DNA from: Acidimicrobiales bacterium
GTDB taxonomy: Bacteria; Actinomycetota; Acidimicrobiia; Acidimicrobiales; SZUA-35
Reading direction: 5' to 3'
Length of the DNA stretch: 64,000 nt
NCBI GenBank assembly: GCA_020629695.1
Contig: JAHDCV010000005.1
Coordinates: forward strand, 9,810-73,809
Below the pieces are notes generated by a model, which did not search any database, was not told where the DNA came from, and worked only from the letters and a program-made list of their open reading frames with translations. Of this stretch, positions 25,622 through 33,755 are shown in pieces (position 1 is the stretch's first letter; each line of letters starts with the position of its first letter). The translations under genes were made by a program, and so were the position numbers.

Positions 25622-26968
25622 TCAACTGTGCCCGGCGTGGGCGCCGAGTCCGCCGAGCACGACCTCGGGGTCGAGGCCGGCGCCGTCACCGTGCACCGAG
25701 GCGACGAGCTGATCGTCGACACCGGACAACCGGAACCCGTTGGCCAGGTTGCCGTCGTGGCAGTCCAGACCCGAGCGGATGCACCCCTCGACGATCGCCG
25801 CCATCACCTCGGGGTGCCAGCCGTTGATCCAGTCGGCGTGCAGCGACGCTCCGCCCGAGCCGCCGTCCACGGTGTAACCGTCGGATGACAGACGCCAGCC
25901 CGTGCTCGTGCGGGTCTCGGGGTCGTAGACGTCGGGTTTGACCCCGAAGGCGTAGTGGTAGCTGACCCGGACGACCGGCACGGGGTGCGTCTCGGGGCAC
26001 ACCGTCTCGCCGGCCACTCGCACCGGATAGGCCATGTGGCTGCGGTGGTCGTCGCTGTCGAGATCGACACCGTTCCAGCAGCTCGGGAAGAAGATGTCCA
26101 TCCGGACCCGGTCGGGCGCTTCGCACGCCGGGATCGTCGTGGTGAACACCGGGTTGGTGGCATCGTCGGATGCCCAGCTCTGACAATGCCAGCGAACGAT
26201 CGACGTGTCCTGCGGGTCCTCCGGCGTCGCCGTCGGATCTCCGGCGACCATGCGGAGACCCTCCGGCAGCGGCTGGACCGACTCGAGATCGTCGACGGCC
26301 GCCGAGTAGTAGAACACCTCGTGGGCCTCGTCGTCGCCGCCGACCACGGCCGGCACCGGCTGCCACCCGTCGGCCTCCGACGACGGTGCGAGCAGCGACG
26401 GAATCCAGTAGCCCGAGCGATTGAGTTCCCCGCCCTGGCACGTCGTGTCGCCCTCCAGGTGGAGTGACTCGATCGTGGTGGTGTGATCGATGGCGGTGTT
26501 GCCGTAGAAGCGGTGGAGGTGGGCGCCCCCCTCCTCACCGGGAACGACGATCGGATCGTTGTAGGAGGCGTGCGACAGGTCGCAGTTGATCCGGAAGATC
26601 CCGCGCCATCCGCCGGGCTCGGCCGGATCGGGTTCTCGGGTGGCCGCCAGCAGATCGTCGTGTCCGGCGGTGAACACGTCCGCGGCGAACACCGCGTCGA
26701 GGAACGAGTCGCCGAACGAGTCGGCGGTGGCGGCGAGCTCGACGGGAGCGTCTTCGGCACCTGCGGGGTCGGGGGCGGTGATCGTCTCCCGGTGTTCGGC
26801 GTCCGCCGCCTCCACATCGATCGGGGTCACCGGCGTCGCATCGACGCTCCCGTCGGCATTGCTCGCCGGTGAGCACGCACCGGCGAGCACGAGCGCGGCG
26901 AGGAGGGCGATGGCCATCGGGGAGGGGACGGTGGGCGCTGTTCGGGTCGGGGCGATGTCGATCTTCAC
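25622..26968 (-). CDS. DUF1996-domain secreted lipoprotein
   Basis: An about 448-aa protein with a lipoprotein signal (MAIALLAALVLAGAC), a Pro/Ala/Asp-rich linker, and a DUF1996 domain recognised by HLHRFYGNT, RMDIFFPSCWNG and DDHRSHMAYP. DUF1996 is common in fungi and present in actinobacteria; conserved His, Asp and Cys suggest a metal- or glycan-binding extracellular role, which is unproven. The start is uncertain: GTG 26968 is chosen (GATGGT 6 nt upstream), with ATG 26995 an alternative. At least six Cys in the mature part could form disulfides. Confidence 0.82.
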   Translation of the reverse strand: MKIDIAPTRTAPTVPSPMAIALLAALVLAGACSPASNADGSVDATPVTPIDVEAADAEHRETITAPDPAGAEDAPVELAATADSFGDSFLDAVFAADVFTAGHDDLLAATREPDPAEPGGWRGIFRINCDLSHASYNDPIVVPGEEGGAHLHRFYGNTAIDHTTTIESLHLEGDTTCQGGELNRSGYWIPSLLAPSSEADGWQPVPAVVGGDDEAHEVFYYSAAVDDLESVQPLPEGLRMVAGDPTATPEDPQDTSIVRWHCQSWASDDATNPVFTTTIPACEAPDRVRMDIFFPSCWNGVDLDSDDHRSHMAYPVRVAGETVCPETHPVPVVRVSYHYAFGVKPDVYDPETRTSTGWRLSSDGYTVDGGSGGASLHADWINGWHPEVMAAIVEGCIRSGLDCHDGNLANGFRLSGVDDQLVASVHGDGAGLDPEVVLGGLGAHAGHS

Positions 26969-27125
26969 CCCACCACCATCGGAACGGGCGATCATGATTG
27001 GACGAGGGCCAGATGAGCACCGTGTGAAGACCGTCGAACCCGACGATCCTCCCCCCACCAAACGCCGTCATGGCCCTACACTCAAAGCACCCGATTCGTC
27101 GAGAATCGATGTGGAGGCAGTGAGC

Positions 27126-27437
27126 GTGGCGACCAACCCGATTGACGAGGCGAAGGAACTCCAGCAGATGCTGGTGACCTACGCGAAGCAGGAGACGGTC
27201 GAGCCGCTCAAGACGCTCGGCAAGTACATCGGCGTCGGCCTGGCCGGCGCCCTGCTCATCGGATTGGGCGGGATCTTCCTGGGCCTCGGTGCCCTCCGTC
27301 TCGCTCAGGCCGAGGTGTCGGACAGCAACAGTTGGGGCTCGGTCGGCACCTATGCCATCGGCCTCGCCGTGCTCGTGCTCCTGATGGGCGTGCTCGGCCT
27401 CCTCATGAAGCGGGCGATCAAGAAGGTGAACCCATGA
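27126..27437 (+). CDS. Small membrane protein, Holin-X/phage-holin-like
   Basis: A 103-aa protein with an amphipathic N-terminal helix (residues 1-35) and two transmembrane helices (about 36-60 and 72-95), ending in a basic tail KRAIKKVNP. The layout resembles the actinobacterial 'phage holin family' (Holin-X) proteins, which are chromosomal and not lytic. The GTG at 27126 has GGAGG 8 nt upstream; a GTG two codons earlier is too close to it. It is the first gene of a six-gene run that ends with ttuA and trmI, and overlaps the next gene by 4 nt. Confidence 0.75.
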   Translation: MATNPIDEAKELQQMLVTYAKQETVEPLKTLGKYIGVGLAGALLIGLGGIFLGLGALRLAQAEVSDSNSWGSVGTYAIGLAVLVLLMGVLGLLMKRAIKKVNP

Positions 27438-27643
27438 CCGAGACGACCCCCGTCACCCCCGCCGACATCGAAGCCAAGATGCGAGACATCCAGGGCCAGG
27501 TCGACACGGTGGCCGAAGACGGCAAGAAGAAGGCGGCGATCGGCGGCTCGGTCGTCGCGATCCTGCTGCTGCTCATCATCTACACCCTCGGCCGCAACGC
27601 CGGGAAGAAGAAGAGCACGGTCGTCGAGATCCGCCGCCTCTGA
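27434..27643 (+). CDS. Small single-pass membrane protein
   Basis: A 69-aa protein with a soluble acidic N-terminus (1-32), one transmembrane helix (IGGSVVAILLLLIIYTL, about 37-53) and a basic C-terminal tail RNAGKKKS. The ATG at 27434 overlaps the preceding stop by 4 nt, and its own stop overlaps the next ATG by 1 nt (TGATG), so all three small proteins are translationally coupled. It may be an accessory of the holin-like protein. Not recognised. Confidence 0.72.
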   Translation: MTETTPVTPADIEAKMRDIQGQVDTVAEDGKKKAAIGGSVVAILLLLIIYTLGRNAGKKKSTVVEIRRL

Positions 27644-28212
27644 TGGGCCTGTTCAGCCGACTGGCCCTCCGGGGGCTCCAGTCCTACATCGGCGGTCCGG
27701 CCCGTTCGTGGGTGTTCGTCGGAGCGTTCCAGCTCCTGCTCCGATACGTCTCGAACCAGAGCGGCAAGCGTGAGGTCATCGACCTCTCCGGCTCCGCGCC
27801 CGGCGACAAGATCGTGATCGAGCATCTCGACATCACCCACGGCGAGCAGATCAAGCAGATCAAGAAGCAGAAGAAGGCCGACAAGCGGCAGGCCAAGATC
27901 GACGGCAAAGCGGCGCAGATCGCCGCTGCCGAAGCCGCGACCGCTGCGGCGCTCGCGAAGCGAGCGGCGAAGGCCGAGGCCCGGGCGGCCAAGGCCGAGG
28001 CGAAGGTCGCGAAGGCGGCGAGAGCCGCCGATCGCAAGGCGAGCCGCTCGGCTGCCAAGGCTGCCAAGCGTTCCTCGGCGCAGGCCGGCCCGTCCCGGGC
28101 CGAGCGCCGCGCCGCCAAGCGTGCGGCCGACCAGGTCAACGACGTCGCACGGACCACACGCGATCGCTCCATCACGAACTTCGGCAGCCGGCGCCGTTCC
28201 GCCGACGACTGA
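27643..28212 (+). CDS. Lys/Ala-rich coiled-coil protein
   Basis: A 189-aa protein. Residues 1-40 hold an amphipathic membrane-associating stretch (LQSYIGGPARSWVFVGAFQLLLRYV). Residues 50-66 form strands (GDKIVIEHLDITHG). From about 67 on the chain is Lys/Ala/Arg-rich with degenerate AK(A/R)EA units, like histone-H1-type tails or long charged helices. It could bridge membrane and nucleic acid, but this is inference. The repeats are amino-acid level with varied codons, so they are not a DNA satellite. It is coupled to the two genes before it and 13 nt ahead of the sulfur-carrier gene. Confidence 0.72.
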   Translation: MGLFSRLALRGLQSYIGGPARSWVFVGAFQLLLRYVSNQSGKREVIDLSGSAPGDKIVIEHLDITHGEQIKQIKKQKKADKRQAKIDGKAAQIAAAEAATAAALAKRAAKAEARAAKAEAKVAKAARAADRKASRSAAKAAKRSSAQAGPSRAERRAAKRAADQVNDVARTTRDRSITNFGSRRRSADD

Positions 28213-28225
28213 CCCGGACGTCCAG

Positions 28226-28462
28226 ATGATCACGGTGGTGCTGCGGCATCCGACCCGAGAGGTGACGGTCGACGGGCCCATGTCGGTCGTGAAGCTGTTG
28301 CGACAGTTCGACCTGCAACGAGAGGGTGTGCTGGTGATCGCCGACGGCACGCTCGTGCCGGGAGACTCGATGATCGCCGACGGCACGACCGTCGAGATCC
28401 GCCCCGTCATCTCCGGCGGTGCCGTCGAGAGGCCGGGCCGGATCGGCACGGTCGTCGCATGA
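28226..28462 (+). CDS. ttuB: ThiS/MoaD/TtuB-like sulfur-carrier protein with C-terminal extension
   Basis: A 78-aa beta-grasp protein (MITVVLRHP, then VVKLLRQFDL and GDSMIADGTTVEIRPVISGG). The di-glycine that would be thiocarboxylated is at 64-65. The chain continues 13 residues past it (AVERPGRIGTVVA), so it would need proteolytic trimming, or the extension is removed or bypassed in some other way. Its stop overlaps the ATG of ttuA by 4 nt, strongly suggesting it is the sulfur donor for TtuA. The ATG at 28226 is chosen; an in-frame upstream region belongs to the preceding gene. The symbol is by analogy with Thermus. Confidence 0.82.
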   Translation: MITVVLRHPTREVTVDGPMSVVKLLRQFDLQREGVLVIADGTLVPGDSMIADGTTVEIRPVISGGAVERPGRIGTVVA

Positions 28463-29409
28463 AGTGCCGGGTCTGTCGAGGCCCGGCGGTCATCGATCTC
28501 CGGCGCCACAACGCGAACTTCTGCCCCGAGCACTTCCTGGACTTCACCCGGAAGCAGGTCGAGAAGGCGATCGACGACTTCGAGATGTTCGGCCCGGACG
28601 ACCGGATTCTCGTCGCGGTCTCCGGAGGGAAGGACTCCCTCGCCATCTGGGACCTGCTGCTCGATCTCGGGTACCAGGCCGACGGCCTCTACATCGGGCT
28701 CGGGATCGGGGACTACTCCGACGTCTCCGGCCGCCACACCCGCGCCTTCGCCGAGGCGAAGGGCGCCACGCTGATCGAGATCGACCTCCGCGCCGACCAC
28801 GGCTTCGACATCCCGACCGCCGCCCATGCGACACGTCGGGTCCCGTGTTCATCGTGTGGCCTGTCCAAGCGCCACCTCTTCGACTCGGCTGCCGTCGAGG
28901 GTGGCTACGACGTGGTCGTGACCGGCCACAACCTCGACGACGAGGCCGCCGTGCTCTACGGCAACGTGCTCACGTGGCAGGCCGACTACCTCGGCCGTCA
29001 GCTCCCGGTGCTCCCGGCGCGCAACGGGTTCCCCCGCAAGGTGAAGCCGCTGGTCCGCCTGACCGAACGGGAGATGGCGGCGTACTGCGTCATCACCGGC
29101 ATCGACTACATGATCGACGAGTGCCCGATGGCGGTGGGCAACAAACACATCGCCTACAAAGAGGCACTCAACCTCATCGAAGAGCAGTCGCCGGGCTCGA
29201 AGTTCACCTTCTATCACGGCTTTCTCGCCCGGGCGCAGGAGCGTTTCGCCGCCAGCTCCGGCGACGGGACCGACGACCGGCCCGGCCTCCGGACCTGTGA
29301 ACGATGTGGGTCACCGTCGTCGAATGAAACCTGCGCGTTCTGCGCACTCACCGACAAGGTCGCCGGTCACGAACCGGTGCCCGTCGAACTCATCCGCCCT
29401 CGACGCTGA
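28459..29409 (+). CDS. ttuA: tRNA 2-thiolation enzyme TtuA (TIGR00269 type)
   Basis: A 316-aa ATP-pyrophosphatase-type thiolase. It has an N-terminal zinc knuckle C3/C6/C22/H25, PP-loop SGGKDS at 55-60, cysteines C130 and C133 (CSSC) plus C222, and a C-terminal zinc knuckle C280/C283/C292/C295. In Thermus TtuA the Fe-S cluster ligands are, as I recall, Cys130, Cys133 and Cys222, the same spacing. The reaction is 2-thiolation of ribothymidine or U at tRNA position 54 using a TtuB-type thiocarboxylate. It is flanked by the carrier gene and by trmI. The archaeal/eukaryotic Ncs6-like wobble-U thiolases are the alternative, but bacterial context favours TtuA. Confidence 0.9.
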   Translation: MKCRVCRGPAVIDLRRHNANFCPEHFLDFTRKQVEKAIDDFEMFGPDDRILVAVSGGKDSLAIWDLLLDLGYQADGLYIGLGIGDYSDVSGRHTRAFAEAKGATLIEIDLRADHGFDIPTAAHATRRVPCSSCGLSKRHLFDSAAVEGGYDVVVTGHNLDDEAAVLYGNVLTWQADYLGRQLPVLPARNGFPRKVKPLVRLTEREMAAYCVITGIDYMIDECPMAVGNKHIAYKEALNLIEEQSPGSKFTFYHGFLARAQERFAASSGDGTDDRPGLRTCERCGSPSSNETCAFCALTDKVAGHEPVPVELIRPRR

Positions 29410-29418
29410 GGACCTTCG

Positions 29419-30255
29419 TTGACCAACGACCCCACCACCGACCCCGCCGCGCCCGATGCGGTCGCCGAGGCCGACGTACCTCCCGCCGGGGCATTCGAGC
29501 CCGGCGAACTCGTCCTGCTCATCGACCACAAGAAGCGGCAGTACCTCATCACCCTCGAGACGGGGGGCGAGTTCCACACCCACTCCGGCATCCTGATGCA
29601 CGATCAACTGATCGGTCAGCCCGAGGCCAGTGAGTTCGCGTCGACCCGCGGCCAGACCTTCCAGGCGTTCCGGCCGACCCTCGAGGACTACATCCTCACG
29701 ATGCCCCGGGGCGCCCAGGTCATCTATCCGAAGGACATCGCCCCGATGATGATGCTGGCCGACGTCGGCCCGGGCATGAAGGTGCTCGAGACGGGCCTCG
29801 GATCCGGTGCTCTGTCGATGGCGCTGCTCCGGGCCGGTGCGGTGATCCACGGCTACGAGCTCCGTGAGGACTTCGCGTCCCGGGCGAAGAAGAACGTCGC
29901 GGCGTTCCTCGGCGACGAGGCCCTCGAGCGCTACCACGTCAACATCGGCGACGCCTACGAGGGTGTCGACGCCGTCGACATGGATCGGGTGATCCTCGAC
30001 ATCCCCGAGCCCTGGAATGTCGTGCCCCATGCTCGGGGTGCGCTGCGGTCAGGCGGCATCCTCGTCGCCTACACCCCGTCGATCACCCAGGTCATGCAGC
30101 TACGCGACGCCCTCGACACCGCAGGCTTCTCCGCCATCGAGACCATCGAGGTCCTGCACCGGGGGTGGTACTTCAAGGACCGCGCCGCCCGACCGGATCA
30201 CCGCATGGTCGCCCACACCGCCTTCCTGACCAAGGCGCGCCTCCTGTCGATCTGA
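29419..30255 (+). CDS. trmI: tRNA (adenine-58 N1)-methyltransferase
   Basis: A 278-aa SAM enzyme that makes m1A58 in the tRNA T-loop. An N-terminal beta domain (about 24-80, PGELVLLIDHKKRQYLITLETGGEFHTHSG) leads to KDIAPMMMLADVGPGMKVLETGLGSGALSMALLRAG, the SAM motif I, and DRVILDIPEPWNVV, the motif IV. The TTG start at 29419 follows TGAGGA. It is 9 nt downstream of ttuA, putting two enzymes acting on neighbouring T-loop positions (54 and 58) in one operon. In many actinobacteria trmI precedes proteasome genes; that is not so here. Confidence 0.95.
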   Translation: MTNDPTTDPAAPDAVAEADVPPAGAFEPGELVLLIDHKKRQYLITLETGGEFHTHSGILMHDQLIGQPEASEFASTRGQTFQAFRPTLEDYILTMPRGAQVIYPKDIAPMMMLADVGPGMKVLETGLGSGALSMALLRAGAVIHGYELREDFASRAKKNVAAFLGDEALERYHVNIGDAYEGVDAVDMDRVILDIPEPWNVVPHARGALRSGGILVAYTPSITQVMQLRDALDTAGFSAIETIEVLHRGWYFKDRAARPDHRMVAHTAFLTKARLLSI

Positions 30256-30263
30256 TCTCGCCG

Positions 30264-31595
30264 TCAGTCGACGCTGAGGCGGGGCATGTCCGCCGCGGTC
30301 ATCGGCCGGTTGAACGCCGAGGCCATCGAGGGACCGATCTTGTCCCGCTTGGGACCACCGAATCCGAACAGGAACTGGGCGACCCGGCGGATCTGGATCT
30401 CTTCGGCTCCTTCGGTGATCCGGTAGCGCCGGTGATGCCGGTAGATGTGCTCGAACGGCAGGTGCCGGGAGTAGCCGATGCCGCCGTGGGTCTGGATCGC
30501 CTGGTCGGCGGCCTGGCAGACGAGACGGTTGGCCCGGTAGTTGCACATCGCGACCTTGTCCGAGATCGAGGTCGGATCGATGCCCTGGTCCATCTCCCAC
30601 GCCGTCTTGCGGACGAGGCCACGGATCATCTCGTTCTCCGTGTGCATCTCGGCGAGCGGCCACTGGATGGCCTGGTTGGTGGACAGCGGCTTGCCGAACG
30701 GTGCTCGCTCACGCGCGTACGCCACCGACTGGTCGATGCAGAACTGGGTCGCTCCGACCCCCGAGGCGGCCTGGCGGATGCGGTTCTCGTGCACGAACGT
30801 CTGGGCGACGGCGAGGCCCTGACCCTCGTCGCCGAGAATCGTCGAGTCGGCGACCCGCACGTCGGTGAGGGAGACCTCCGCGTGATCGGTGGGCATGTTG
30901 AACGTCCACCACATGAACTCGGCGTTGAAGCCGGGCGTGTCGACCGGGACGATGAAGCAGGTGATGCCCCGGCCCTCGCCGGGTTCACCGGAGGTGCGGG
31001 CGAACACGAAGTCGTGGGTGGCCGCGTGGAGTCCGGTGTTCCAGCGCTTCGCACCGTTGATGATCCACTCGTCGCCGTCACGGACGGCGGTGGTCTCCAT
31101 CCAGGTGGCGTCCGAGCCGTGCAGCGGCTCGGTGAGACCGAACCCGATGCGGGCCTCACCGGCCAACATCTTCGGCACCCACTCGGCCTTCTGCTCCTCG
31201 GTGCCGTAGAGGTCCATCATCAGCACGGTCGGGAAGTTGCCGACGATCGACGACTCGTTCTGGAGGTCGTTGTGGAGTCCGAGCCCCTTGGCGGCGAGGT
31301 GCTCGCGGATCACCGCCATGCCGAGGTTGGTGCCGTCCATACCGCCGAACTTCTTCGGGAGTGCGTAGCGGAGGAATCCCGCCGCATCGGCCCGCTTCCG
31401 CATCTCGCGCAGCAGCGCTTCCCACTCGGCATTCGGCCAGCCGTCCCGTTCGAAGTCGGTGCGGGCGGCCTCGCGCCGGTGGTCGAAGAACCGGATGTTG
31501 TCGTTCTCGCGCTCGAGCGGCGTGATCTCGTCCTCGATGAACTGGTCGAGCTGGTCGAGCAGGTCGGTGAGTTCGGCAGGCAGCGTGAAGTCCAT
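30264..31595 (-). CDS. Acyl-CoA dehydrogenase
   Basis: A 443-aa FAD enzyme of beta-oxidation type. GFGLTEPLHGSD and WIINGAKRWNTG mark the FAD/substrate core, and AIQTHGGIGYSRHLPFEHIYRHHRRYRITEGAEEIQIRRVAQFLFG is the C-terminal signature. It is somewhat longer than the usual 380-400 aa, as in the actinobacterial FadE-like group. The ATG at 31595 is preferred because GGGGA sits 6 nt upstream; a second ATG is two codons earlier. It is convergent with trmI and downstream of, but 130 nt from, the ABC permease gene. The substrate chain is unknown. Confidence 0.92.
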   Translation of the reverse strand: MDFTLPAELTDLLDQLDQFIEDEITPLERENDNIRFFDHRREAARTDFERDGWPNAEWEALLREMRKRADAAGFLRYALPKKFGGMDGTNLGMAVIREHLAAKGLGLHNDLQNESSIVGNFPTVLMMDLYGTEEQKAEWVPKMLAGEARIGFGLTEPLHGSDATWMETTAVRDGDEWIINGAKRWNTGLHAATHDFVFARTSGEPGEGRGITCFIVPVDTPGFNAEFMWWTFNMPTDHAEVSLTDVRVADSTILGDEGQGLAVAQTFVHENRIRQAASGVGATQFCIDQSVAYARERAPFGKPLSTNQAIQWPLAEMHTENEMIRGLVRKTAWEMDQGIDPTSISDKVAMCNYRANRLVCQAADQAIQTHGGIGYSRHLPFEHIYRHHRRYRITEGAEEIQIRRVAQFLFGFGGPKRDKIGPSMASAFNRPMTAADMPRLSVD

Positions 31596-31725
31596 GGTCA
31601 TCCCCAGTCGGCGTGCGCTCGAACCTACGTGCCGGCGGGGGAGCGGGTCACATCCCGACGCGACCCGCGGGACCGGCGGCGAGCACCGTTGCACGCCGCG
31701 ACCTCGATCTCGCCCTCGCTGATCC

Positions 31726-32658
31726 TCAGCGTTCTTCGCGCCGGAAGGGGCGACCGATCGCGGCCGGTGCTGCGCTCGGTCGGTTGCGGCTCCGGATCGA
31801 CAGCAACACCATCGCGAGAATCGTGAGCAGATAGGGGAGCATCGACACCAGAATCGGCGAGATCTCGACGCCGAACGTCTGCAGGCGGGGCTCGAGGGCG
31901 ATCAGGCCGCCGAACAGCACCGAGCCGAGCAACACCCTCCCGGGCTGCCAGGCGCCGAAGATCACGAGCGCCACGGCGATCCAGCCTCGTCCGGCCGTGG
32001 TGCCTTCCGTCCATCCTGGCGCCAGCGCGAGCGTGAGGTAGGCGCCGGACGCACCGGCGAACGCGCCTCCGATGCCCACCGCCATCAGCCGTACTCGGGT
32101 CACCGAGGTGCCGACCGCATCGGCAGCGGCGGCGTTCTCGCCGACTGCCCGCAGCTTCAGGCCGGCGTGGGTGCGTGTGAAGACGAACCAGGTGACGACC
32201 CCGGCGAACAGGGCCAGCCAGCTCACCGCCGACATCGAGAACAGGGTCTCACCGATCCACGGGATGTCCGCCAGAGGCCCGAGATCGAGGGTGTCGAAGC
32301 GCGCCCGTGGCGCTTCGACGATCAACGACTCGCCGAGGAAGGCTGCGAGCCCCAGTCCGAGAATCGTGAGAGCCAAGCCCGACACCACCTGATCCGCCCC
32401 GAGCACCACCGCGACCACGCCATGGATCATCGAAAAGGCCATGGCGGAACCGGCGCCGACCACGAGCGCCAGCCACGGGTTCCCCGTCTCCACCCCGGCC
32501 CAGAACGCCGCCATGCCACCGAAGGCCATCATGCCTTCGACGCCCAGGTTCAACACGCCTGACTTCTCGGCGATCGTCTCGCCCAGGGCGGCCAGGTAGA
32601 GCAGGGTCGCGAACTCGATCACGGAGACGAGCAGGCCGAGCACGGTCTCGGTGCTCAT
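31726..32658 (-). CDS. ABC nucleoside transporter permease 2 (YufQ-like)
   Basis: A 310-aa permease of the BPD_transp_2 family with about nine to ten membrane helices. LAALGETIAEKSGVLNLGVEGMMAFGGMAAFWAG at the N-terminus is the typical start of the smaller permease in BMP-type systems. A soluble Arg/Pro-rich tail ends the chain. The start overlaps the stop of permease 1 by 4 nt. With the lipoprotein and the double ATPase it would import purine nucleosides or related compounds. Confidence 0.92.
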   Translation of the reverse strand: MSTETVLGLLVSVIEFATLLYLAALGETIAEKSGVLNLGVEGMMAFGGMAAFWAGVETGNPWLALVVGAGSAMAFSMIHGVVAVVLGADQVVSGLALTILGLGLAAFLGESLIVEAPRARFDTLDLGPLADIPWIGETLFSMSAVSWLALFAGVVTWFVFTRTHAGLKLRAVGENAAAADAVGTSVTRVRLMAVGIGGAFAGASGAYLTLALAPGWTEGTTAGRGWIAVALVIFGAWQPGRVLLGSVLFGGLIALEPRLQTFGVEISPILVSMLPYLLTILAMVLLSIRSRNRPSAAPAAIGRPFRREER

Positions 32659-33755
32659 GCACCCGCCCCCGCGGCTGCTGCCGAACCAGCGCCGCCCTCG
32701 ACCGACCGGCCCGTGCGAACGACGCGGTAGTTGACCCAGACCGCGGCAGCGAGTGCGCCGAACAGGATCAGCGCCTGCAGCAGGTTCGAGATCGCTGACG
32801 GCACACCCTGTGTCTGGATCGACTCACCGCCGATCTGGACCGCGCCGAACGCGATCGCCACGGCCGCCACACCCGAGGGTCGCATGAGTGCCAGGGCGGC
32901 CACGATGATCCCGGCGAATCCGTAGCCGTTGGCGACACCCTCGACGAGGCGGGTCGAAGACCCCGTCAGCTCGATCCCGCCAGCCAGACCAGCGATCGCA
33001 CCGGACACGACCAACACCGAGAACAACTTCGCCTTCAGGGAGATCCCGACGTATTCGGCGGCACGCTCCGACGAACCGGCGATCCGCAGCTCGTACCCCC
33101 ATGTCGACCGAGCCGCGTACCAGCCGACGCCGATCACGACCACAGCGGCGATGACCACGCCGATGTTCGAACGCTCGAACAACGTCGGCAGTCCGGATTG
33201 TTCGGGCAACACCGGCGCCACAGGAAAGTTGTTCCCGTCCGGGTCCTTCCACGGGCCATTCACGAGGTATCGCACGATGCGGATGGCGACCTCGTTGAGC
33301 ATCAGCGTCGTGATGATCTCGTTGACCCCGAGGCGGGCCCGGGCGATGGCCGGACCCAAGGCGAGCGCCGCGCCGCCTGCAACAGCGGCGAGCAGCATGA
33401 GCGGGATGAGGGCGGGCCCGGCGAGATCGGGGGCCAGGCGGGCGACCCAGGCACCACCGATCGCCCCGGCGATGATCTGGCCCTCCGCCCCGATGTTCCA
33501 GAGCCCCATCGAACCGGCGATCGCCACGGCCAGGCCGGCGAGACCGAGCGGCACGGCGCGGGTCAGGGTCGCAGACCAGCCGCGGGGTGAGCCGAGCGCA
33601 GCGTCGAACATCGACCGGTACACCTCGATCGGTGCATGGCCGGACATCGCGAGCAGGGCGGCCCCCACAACGAGCGCAGCGAGCAGCCCGACCGCGAAGG
33701 CCAACACCTGACCGCCGCGCACCGGCGACTCCCGACGGGCGAGTCGGAGCCCCAT
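32655..33755 (-). CDS. ABC nucleoside transporter permease 1 (YufP-like)
   Basis: A 366-aa BPD_transp_2 permease, the larger of the pair. It has an N-terminal helix, a periplasmic segment SGHAPIEVYRSMFDAALG, then the GLWNIGAEGQIIAGAIGG coupling helix and about eight further helices. Its ATG overlaps the ATPase stop by 1 nt (TGATG) and its stop overlaps permease 2 by 4 nt, so all transporter subunits are coupled. Confidence 0.93.
   Translation of the reverse strand: MGLRLARRESPVRGGQVLAFAVGLLAALVVGAALLAMSGHAPIEVYRSMFDAALGSPRGWSATLTRAVPLGLAGLAVAIAGSMGLWNIGAEGQIIAGAIGGAWVARLAPDLAGPALIPLMLLAAVAGGAALALGPAIARARLGVNEIITTLMLNEVAIRIVRYLVNGPWKDPDGNNFPVAPVLPEQSGLPTLFERSNIGVVIAAVVVIGVGWYAARSTWGYELRIAGSSERAAEYVGISLKAKLFSVLVVSGAIAGLAGGIELTGSSTRLVEGVANGYGFAGIIVAALALMRPSGVAAVAIAFGAVQIGGESIQTQGVPSAISNLLQALILFGALAAAVWVNYRVVRTGRSVEGGAGSAAAAGAGA

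Noticed and set aside
27890-28130. Repeat-like AAGGC/GCGAAG tract
   Set aside because: The periodicity follows Lys/Ala codons of the coiled-coil protein; unit lengths vary, so not a CRISPR or tandem repeat array.
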